A model generated the notes under the pieces. That model was given only the letters and a program-made list of their open reading frames with translations. It did no database searches and was not told where the DNA came from. A DNA stretch of 64,000 nucleotides, from positions 5,913,894-5,977,893 of the forward strand of contig NC_012873.2 in assembly GCF_000003195.3 (NCBI RefSeq). The letters are read 5' to 3'. Below, one piece after another: positions 56,134 to 64,000 of this stretch (positions are counted from its first letter, which is position 1; each line of letters starts with the position of its first letter). The translations under genes were made by a program, and so were the position numbers. The stretch is from Sorghum bicolor (lineage: Eukaryota; Streptophyta; Magnoliopsida; Poales; Poaceae).

Positions 56134-57862
56134 TAAATAAGATAAAATCCTGCATTTCGGTCACTAGAAAGATGAACTGATTGAAGGATCGCGTCATTAT
56201 TAGCGCTACAAGAAACATTATCTTTTCCAACATTTTTTTTTTGTGAGTGGCCAACAGTTTTTGTGATTTTTATTTATTTTTCCTTAGGCGGACCGCGGAT
56301 CACAGTTTTTCTGGTATTTTCAATGTTTTAATCAAATAATCCAAACAAACTAGTTACCTACTGTAAAACCATTGGCCACATGTAAAAGGAAGTTGAAGAG
56401 GTCTTCGGTAGAATTATTAAAACATAATTATGGGTCAATTTCCTAATAATTATGTAAAAGGAAGTCGATTGCATGGTGAAGTTGATTTCATATAACGGAA
56501 TTGATTTTGATGGCCACCCAGTGATGTTCTTAAATGGATCCTTCATCTTTGATGTGTCGTTGTCACACGTACTCACGCACTACATGTAAGAAATTAGGAA
56601 TTATACCGAGAACAGTTTTACGACATGGCATCAACATATAAAACCATTAGCAGCATTAGATGCACTGCGAGGTGCATCCATCTTACAGATAACCCTAACT
56701 CCCATGTTGCCCCCACGCAGGCGACTCAGGTGGCCACCGAGCCGCCGTCGCCGCCCCCACCTCCTTCCCCTCTCTTGCCATGCCACCACCAGAGCAGGCC
56801 GCTAGCAAGGCCAGCGTGGTTCGCTGAGATGGCGGCGGCAAGGCCTTTCTTGCACGCCAGCGACATGGTGGCGTGGGTGACTGTGGTCCAGCGAGGCTCG
56901 ACCAAGCTAGGGCAAAGCGGTGGCACTGGCTAGGATCCGGGCTTCCTAGGGATAGATCCTGTGCATTTTTTTTGGATCCGATGAGGCGTGGAGGTGGCTG
57001 CTCACCGTTGAGGTCTTCGATCTTCGAATTTGGGCTCATGGACAGTGAATCCGCCTCCAGCGGCCAGATCTAGTCTCGATCGGGGTTCTGGCGAGGGCGT
57101 GCCGGCCGGACTTGCAGACGACGGAGGCCAACAACGACGACGACGGATGCTAGAGCCAGTAGTGGAAGTTTGCAGTGACCTCGATGTACGGCGGTGTTGT
57201 GTGGGGCAAGATCTAGGAGACTAGCTAGGCTTCATTGTTGGGTAGTTGTCGGCACGGTGATTATGGGTAGTGGCCAGTGCCGCGCATAGCAATGAGGATC
57301 CATGCGTGAAAACTGTGTCCTTGGGACCGATGACGGCGATGCCTTCGGGCGTCGCATTCTTTCTTGAAAGCGTCAATCGATCGATTATCTCCCTTTTGTG
57401 TAGCGTGATGTTCCTGGGTTTAATGGCTTAACCTTCTGGTCAGGCGACGGTAGCGTCATGTCCCTCCTTGGAAGTGTCGCTTTAGAATCCCGTACCTATC
57501 AATATGTAATGGTCGTCACCGTTGTGGCGAGAAAGATGAAGGCTAATTGTCATCACCGTTGAGCCGAGGAATGTGAGATTTACTAGAGGATTCAAGATGG
57601 ATGTTGCGGTGTGTGCGTGTGGATCTTGACAGATCAAAACCATTTTGCTATGTGTCTGAGGCAGTTGCTCTCGCGTTAGGTTATTTTGTTGGTGTTTATA
57701 ATAAAAACAGTTATATGTATTAATTGATGTAGAGGCTAGAATATAGTTAATATATTTCGTTTTCTAAGAAAACCGTGACCTTCAACTTGTAGGATCCTTC
57801 TATGAGAATCTTGTAATAAACTAAGGCCACCAATCCTAGCTAATAGTAATACTATGTAAATA
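56134..57862. other. Intergenic with a GC-rich fragment
   Basis: About 56640-57230 is GC-rich, with short Pro/Ala-rich frames on both strands and no conserved motif. 57230-57720 continues as G-rich sequence with repeated 'gcgtc' phrases and ends in an A/T-rich 'tttataataaaaac'. It may be a truncated non-LTR retroelement or a gene fragment; not resolved. Confidence 0.35.
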
Positions 57863-58152
57863 CTACTTCCTTCACCCAGGAACGACAAATGTGTTTTGTA
57901 CATGAAAGAAATCATTTTTTATAAACTTTAGCAAACACTTATTCAAACTACACACAAGTTTATGACATCAAACTTTTGAATCAAAAGATTTGTATGTAAA
58001 GTGCTTCTGATATATGATATTGTTTTCTCAGCTAATAACAACAACATACAGTATTTTGTAGAGAAATTCGTGGTCAGAATCTCTTTTTTTTTATGACTTT
58101 TTGCTGACCAAAGTATGCTTAGCACTCGGGACGGAGGGGGGGGGGGGGGGAG
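57863..58152. mobile_element. Stowaway-like MITE
   Basis: CTACTTCCTTCACCC ... GGGACGGAGGGGG...GAG, TA-flanked. A G homopolymer (about 58135-58150) sits in the right end. Confidence 0.7.
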
Positions 58153-58190
58153 TACGTACATGCATGTATATATCGTAGCAACTAGTGCAA

Positions 58191-58434
58191 GGCCTTGTTT
58201 AATTCCGAAAAATTTTGGAAAATCGACACGGTAGCACTTTTGTTTGTATTTGATAAATATTGTCTAATTATGGACTAACTAAACTCAAAAGATTCGTCTC
58301 GTCAATTCCGACCAAACTGTATAATTAGTTTTTATTTTTGTCTATATTTAATACTCTATGCATACGTTTAAAAATTCGATGTGACGTAGAACGTGAAAAA
58401 TTTTACAAAATTTTTCAGGAAACTAAACAAGGCC
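58191..58434. mobile_element. Tourist-like MITE with CAA duplication
   Basis: GGCCTTGTTTAATTCC ... GGAAACTAAACAAGGCC, flanked by CAA (58188-58190, 58435-58437). Confidence 0.88.
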
Positions 58435-58739
58435 CAAGTGATGGTTGACTTTGGGAATGCAAGTATAGTATGAGGCTCGAGCTCGATCGATCGGCTGGCG
58501 GCCAAGACGTCACCAGTGACGACTGTGCTGCATGGCCGGCTGTGGTACGGCTCTCCTCTCCTCCTCCCGTCCTCCTTTTGCCTTGGGGCGTGCGGATCTT
58601 CAGATCAGCTGAGCCACGTGTACACGCTGCAGCTGCTGAGCTAGCTAGCTACCAATATTTTACACCTACTAGTCTACTACCCGGCCAGGCCATGTATGAT
58701 GCATGCACATCATTAATATTAGCTTAACCGTAATGATAA

Positions 58740-59120
58740 GGCGCTGTCTAGTTTCCCACTAAAAAATTTTCATCCATCGAATCTTTCGACACATGCATGG
58801 AACATTAAATATAGATAAAAAAATAAACTAATTACACAGTTTAGTTGAGAATCGCGAGACGAATCTTTTAAGCCTAGTTACTCCATTGAGAATCGCGAGA
58901 CGAATCTTTTAAGCCTAGTTACTCCATGATTAGCCTTAAGTGCTACAATAACCCACATATGCTAATGACAGATTAATTATGCTTAATAAATTTGTCTTGC
59001 AGTTTCCTGACGAGCTATGTAGTTTATTTTTTTATTAGTTTCTAAAAAATCCTCCCGACATCCTTCCGACACATTCGATGTGACACCCAAAAAATTTTCA
59101 TCCCCAATCTAAACAGGCCC
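58740..59120 (+). mobile_element. MITE of the GGGCCTGTTTAG family, orientation 1
   Basis: GGCGCTGTCTAGTTTCCC ... AATCTAAACAGGCCC, TAA on both sides (58737-58739, 59121-59123). The interior matches the reverse complement of the element at 59889-60234. It carries an extra 41-bp internal duplication. Confidence 0.88.
58845..58926. repeat. 41-bp tandem duplication inside a MITE
   Basis: Two perfect adjacent copies (58845-58885, 58886-58926) beginning TTGAGAATCGCGAGACGAAT. The sister element at 59889-60234 has only one copy. Confidence 0.93.
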
Positions 59121-59137
59121 TAAGCATGTTTAATTAA

Positions 59138-59370
59138 GGCCTTGTTTAGCTCCTAAAATTTTTTAAGATTCTCCGTCACATCAAATCTTACAACACTGCA
59201 TGAGTATTAAATATATATATTAAAAAATAATTAATTATACAATTTACTTGTAATTTGTGAAATAAATATTTTGAGCCTAATTAGTCTATGATTAAATAAA
59301 AATTACTAAATACAAATGAAATACTACAGTAATCAAAAACTAAAAAATTTTCACTAACTAAACAAGGCGC
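59138..59370. mobile_element. Tourist-like MITE
   Basis: GGCCTTGTTTAGCTCC ... AACTAAACAAGGCGC with 'gattctccgtcacatcaaat' inside. The right target copy is not clean. Confidence 0.78.
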
Positions 59371-59888
59371 AACGAGTTGATTAGTTAGAGCCGGTGTCGC
59401 GCGCGGTGGATGGGTCCGGCACGCAAAGCACGCACGGTCGTCGTCCACGCCTCCATGGCGCCTGCAGCGGGCTATTTCCCGTGAGCAACACACGGGAACC
59501 CAAGAAGATGTGCATGCGTGGTGTGGCCGACGAGCTGGTCTCTGCTGCGTGTCGGTTGGTTAATTACCACACTTTACCACGCCGCGGCCAGCTGCGCCTA
59601 CACGCGTGGTTAATGACAGGCAGATTCGCCAGACAAAGTTAAGCGGATATTCTGTTGGATTTTTCTTATTAAATTTTAACTAGCTAAAATCATTTTAGTT
59701 ACTTTTAAGTACAATGTTAGTTTCTTTTTAGTCCGTGTGTTTTAAAGTTTTGTTACTAAAGTAATTAAATTTAATTGGCTAAAATTTAGCAAGGGAGGGG
59801 CCCTAGTAAAAACGCAGGGATCTCGAGGCGGGGGACCGTACCAGATCAGATCAGATCAGATCATCCGAGAGTATCAGACGTTGATTTA
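59371..59888. other. Spacer between MITEs
   Basis: 59390-59640 is GC-rich but holds no recognisable gene. A short GATCA tandem run (agatcagatcagatcag) lies near 59842-59862. Confidence 0.4.
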
Positions 59889-60234
59889 GGGCCTGTTTAG
59901 ATTGGGGCTGAAAATTTTTTGGGTGTCACATCGAATGTGTCGGAAGGATGTCGGGAGGGGTTTTTAGAAACTAATAAAAAAACAAATTACATAACCCGTC
60001 AGGAAACTGCAAGACAAATTTATTAAGCATAATTAATCTGTCATTAGCATATGTGGGTTACTGTAGCACTTAAGGCTAATCATGGAGTAACTAGGCTTAA
60101 AAGATTCGTCTCGCGATTCTCAACTAAACTGTGTAATTAGTTTATTTTTTTATCTATATTTAATGTTCCATGCATGTGTCCAAAGATTCGATGGGATGGA
60201 TGAAAAATTTTTGGTTGGGGAACTAAACAGGGCC
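59889..60234 (-). mobile_element. MITE of the GGGCCTGTTTAG family, orientation 2
   Basis: GGGCCTGTTTAGATTGGGG ... GGAACTAAACAGGGCC, TTA on both sides (59886-59888, 60235-60237). It is the inverted sister of 58740-59120. Confidence 0.9.
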
Positions 60235-60632
60235 TTAGTGCCTGCCCCCCGTAGTTTGGGAATCTAATTAATCCACGTACGGCGCGGCGGCATGTGCAGT
60301 GCAGTACGATGGTGTACGTAGCCCCGCCGTACGTGTAGCCATGTCAAGTCTCGTTGAGGAGAAATGCGTAGGTCGTCAACCATGTGGTGCGTGGCACATC
60401 CATGCATGTTAGTCCATACTGTACCTTTCATCACCCTATCCAACTCTATTATTTAATAATTAGCATTCTTTTTCCTTCCCGTTTTAATGAGAGGAGAGCT
60501 AACGGTCTCCGATCCCCTGTGGCGTGTACATGGAGTGAGGTAACATGCTCGACTAGTCTAATTGTAGGTCATCGATCGCCACACTTGAGTTGCTCAAGTG
60601 ACCATTGCAGTCTCAAAGCTTTCTGAAACAGC

Positions 60633-60985
60633 TTAGAGCATGTTTAATAAATTAAACCAGCCGACTGCTGGCTGAATGCTTATGACATGTCATATACGGT
60701 AAGTCGTATAGCCGGTGTATATAACAAGCTGACTCGGAGATTGACTCTATTAAATATTATAAATATGAGAGTATTTAATGTTTTGCTCGTGGCTTGAGAA
60801 GAAAGCGCCTGCTTTTCTCTCATAGCTGGCTGCATATGCGGGCTGTTTGGTGACATTCAGCCCGGCTGAGAGCAGAGCGTCGGTTTGTTTTCTCTCTCCA
60901 TTTCTCTCTCTGCCACATCATGTCTTTTTTTTATGTGGCCTCAATTCAGTCGGCTGAGTCAACCTTATAATACTTACTCTTATTG
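60633..60985. mobile_element. Possible MITE, gagcatgttta type
   Basis: 'gagcatgtttaataaattaa...cagccgactg' faces an inverted 'cagtcggctgag...tactcttat' at the right. The inverted repeat is imperfect and boundaries are approximate. Confidence 0.45.
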
Positions 60986-63900
60986 GTAATACCGTGAGTA
61001 CAAAGGTAGGCTTAATCCAACATAGTAGTATAATCTATAGTGAATGCATGAGAGTTCATTGTAATTTGTAATTTGCACAGTAGCATATATGGCATAGGTT
61101 AATGAGGCACAGTTTCCAAGAGCATTAAATTGTATTATAGACTCTAATTCTTTCAATGCACAGTTTCCTCATTATTTCTAAATCTAAATAAAATTAATGA
61201 CTTCATGCATGTTTCACAAAGAGAGCTTGATCATCTGTACTGAGAGTATATATAGGACACACACAACGACAAAATCGATCTCCAATACCAATTCAGATTC
61301 ACGTTTCAGAGGTCTAGCACAAACAAGTATCTGATTCTTGAGCAGATCATGTCGTGCATTAATATGATGCAACACGCAACAAGAAAAAACAATCAGACTA
61401 GCAGCAACCAAGATGATTCCACAGCCCATCGATTGCAAGAAAAAGATCGACACCACCTCACACCATAGAGTCGCTGATGCTTGGTGCCCTGCCGCTGCAG
61501 CAACAGCACCTCCTCTTCGGACGGTAGCATGCGGCTCGGTCTCCATGTGCACCACGGCCTCCGCCGCGCGAAGGACGCGAGCGCACGGCCAGGGAGCGCC
61601 GGAGAGAGAGGGACGTGGGAGCGCGTAGGATAGTTTTGGCAGCGCGTAAGGAAGATGCGAGCGAAGTGGACAGGAGATCCGAACCACGAGAAGGAAAGAA
61701 ACTATCCGTTTCTCCCCAGCGCAGTTCAGCTCGTTTTCTCCAGCATCAGCAAACGTGAAGACTTAGTTTCTCTATTTTTCCTTCTCTCTCTTTAATAAAT
61801 CTACTGCCACGTCAGCAATCTGCTTAGTTGGTAGACTAATTAATAAAGATAGAAACTATCATAAATATGCCATTGGGACTGCCCTGATGAGATGATACTA
61901 TGAAGTAGTTATTAATTTAAGTAATGTAAGCATCAACTAGTTATCATAAAAGAGGTAATCAACCATGTTAATCATGCATAATGATACCCCAAATCTATGT
62001 ACTCTAAGGCTAGAGGTCGAAGCATGCATGCTCAAGGCCTAGCGTGCGTGACATTTCATAATGATTAAGAGGTCTCAAACTTTCCATAGGTGTACAATTC
62101 TACATGTGTACCAACACGAGAGGCAAGATATATTGAACCTCCATACCCGTGCCCTGATATTGACGCTAGTCGATCTACGACCCCACTTCTATCGACGATG
62201 TATGCTTCAAGTTCCTCCACGATGTGTACATTGTGTATGTGTCGGTTTTGGGCTTTGTGTTGTCTTTTACACACCTTCTTGGATTGGAAAAAACTCCAGT
62301 TGAAACCATACGACTCGTGTGCATACATCCAGTCGACATATATGGATTTATCTTTTAAATAATATAGTTTCACGGAGATATACTTTTGCTTCGTTTTATA
62401 AATGTTGTGTAACAATAAAGACTCGTCAAAAGCACCCTTATTTGTGACCAATGGGAATTTCTTTTGGGGCCTTCAATGTTGTAATATATTTAAACATAAT
62501 ATTGATTCCTTAAGCATCTCGTGTCCCGGTTAGGAATAAATGGGCATCTCTGATTAGTACATTTTTCTAATATATTTATAAAATGTATAAAATAAAATAA
62601 TAATTTATGAAACTACTTTTATATGAAATGACAAACCTTTTAGTGTCATCTTTAAATACTCAAAACTCAATGATGCATATCTATAAACAAGTGGATCAAA
62701 CTAGTGTACGGGCTTCTTAGGCAAAGCTTTGAGAACTGATTCTCTCTGCCAAATAGTTTTTCAAAGAGAAATGATTCTCTATTGATTCTGCGAAGTGTTT
62801 CTATGAAATAAACTAAGAGGCTGAGAGCTGAAAAAGTAGTATCTCATGATTCTTTGAAGTGATTCTCTATCATGATTTTAAGAGTTTATGCTAAAAAAAC
62901 AAAGAGAATTACTTTCAGTTATGGAGTTATTTCTCTTGGAGAATCAGCTTTCATAGAAAATCAGAAACAGATATAGCTTTACCAAATAGACTATAACTCA
63001 AAACGTGTGTTGTGACCTGAATGTTGCTCGGTTATGTTGTTTAGGTTTCTTGTGGCGTCAAATCTGCCCACTTGAATTTAAATCCTCAACTTGACTAGGG
63101 AGTTAGAGACTATACAGTAGAAAAGTACTAAACTGCCACTAAGTACAATTAGTTTTACTTAATTAACAGCTGCGGTAAATAATTCTCACAAGTGGAACCG
63201 ATCAAATTAAATTTGGAAATCACCCCTGGAAGATGTGGTTCCCCTGCTGTGCTGATTACTTAGTGGTATGTTGTCGATCGTGTTGGACAAACTAAATCAA
63301 GATGACAACTTTATACTTTTGCCCGAGATAAGAGTGGTAGGTAATCCGATCCAAGCAAGACACGTACTAGTACTATAAGTTAATAATGCTCGAATTTTAT
63401 CTCGTACGCAAAGTCTTTGTGGTTAAGGGTAAAAAATCAAGTGCTAGAAGACTAACAACACCAACTAAACTTGGAAGGAAGCAATTGGCCGGCTGCACTT
63501 TTTGGGGGCACATGTGGTTAAAGAAGCCATGACAGGTCAGATGCTACGAGTAGGAGCTAATTATTCACCTTGCCAAAAGAGAGGCACACAGAGCGTTGAT
63601 AAATCTACGCGAAAGACGTACGTGATAGAAAAGGCGATGAAAGAATAGATCCCACCTAAACGCACAAAAGTGCATGTTCTCTGAAGATTCTGCCCGGGCC
63701 GAATCGGGAGATTTTTCTATGCCGATTGCAAAAGCGAAAGATTGGAACCACATGCCGCCTTCCTACTGTTGTCGGAACAGCAATAGACTGTTCTTCTGTT
63801 GTAGGTAGACTGGGGATCCATGTTATGCTATTTGCAGAAGAGTACCTACATATAACAAGTGAAACAATTATTCATGTTGATATATATAATTAATATCCCC

Positions 63901-64000
63901 TATTTTCTTGAAGGGGCATATATAGACTACCCTAAATCGGTGAACATATACAATGACGCACATGCATGCATGTTCTAGATTAGGCGGCTATGTTTCGACC
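60986..64000. other. Intergenic, no gene recognised
   Basis: AT-rich with scattered short frames. A minus-strand frame at 61214-61687 has no family signature. 'cattgggactgccct' near 61874-61888 resembles a MITE end, but its partner was not found. 62720-62990 has repeated 'gattctct' phrases (diverged MITE-like). Nothing else is supported. Confidence 0.4.

Noticed and set aside
61214..61687. 157-codon minus-strand frame with hydrophobic parts
   Set aside because: No start context, no family motif and no splice structure; likely chance in a GC-variable repeat area.

Overview
This window is plant nuclear DNA from a grass, most likely Andropogoneae and sorghum-like. The reasons are GC-rich 5' exons beside AT-rich introns and spacers, split genes with canonical plant splice sites, dense Tourist- and Stowaway-type MITEs, a Copia LTR retrotransposon, and a CACTA element with TTCGCC(A/G)AGTG subterminal repeats. 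The species is inferred, not proven.

Host genes. The backbone is a head-to-tail tandem array of four full-size ABC transporters of the ABCB (MDR/P-glycoprotein, ABCB15-like) type, all on the minus strand. From right to left in the window: gene D (43853-52289) is intact, six exons, 1248 aa. Gene C (28991-34776) is intact, six exons, 1245 aa. Gene B (9114-14710) is open across all six exons, but its expected start codon is TTG, and the first in-frame ATG lies 20 codons downstream. Gene A (1-2597, running off the left edge) is a pseudogene: no exons 1-3, an internally deleted exon 4 and a frameshift in exon 5. Exon sizes are conserved (exon 2 is 55 bp and exon 4 is 541 bp in B, C and D). Exons 1-4 are very GC-rich, while exons 5-6 are near-neutral or AT-rich. 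Intron 4 is always the long one.

Mobile DNA. 2642-8367 is a complete, apparently very young Copia element: identical 116-bp LTRs, TATAT target duplication, one uninterrupted 1765-codon gag-pol, inserted beside the exon 4 remnant of pseudogene A. 15113 to about 17260 is a decayed relative upstream of gene B. 19303-26797 is a full-length CACTA (En/Spm) element with AAA target duplication, a minus-strand TNPD transposase that reads open across a two-exon model, and a seven-exon TNPA-like gene with one frame break. 34.9-43 kb and 52.7-60.3 kb are MITE-rich, including foldback, long-TIR and inverted-pair arrangements.

How it fits together. The transporter paralogues were probably made by tandem duplication and then spread apart by transposons. 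Decay increases toward the left end. A 128-bp block of perfect identity between exon 4 of B and D suggests recent gene conversion. I saw no prokaryotic feature, CRISPR array or convincing RNA gene, and no clearly new biological system. The most noteworthy items are the GC-AG intron of gene D, the start-codon change in gene B, the intact Copia, and the CACTA element with an open TNPD but a broken TNPA.
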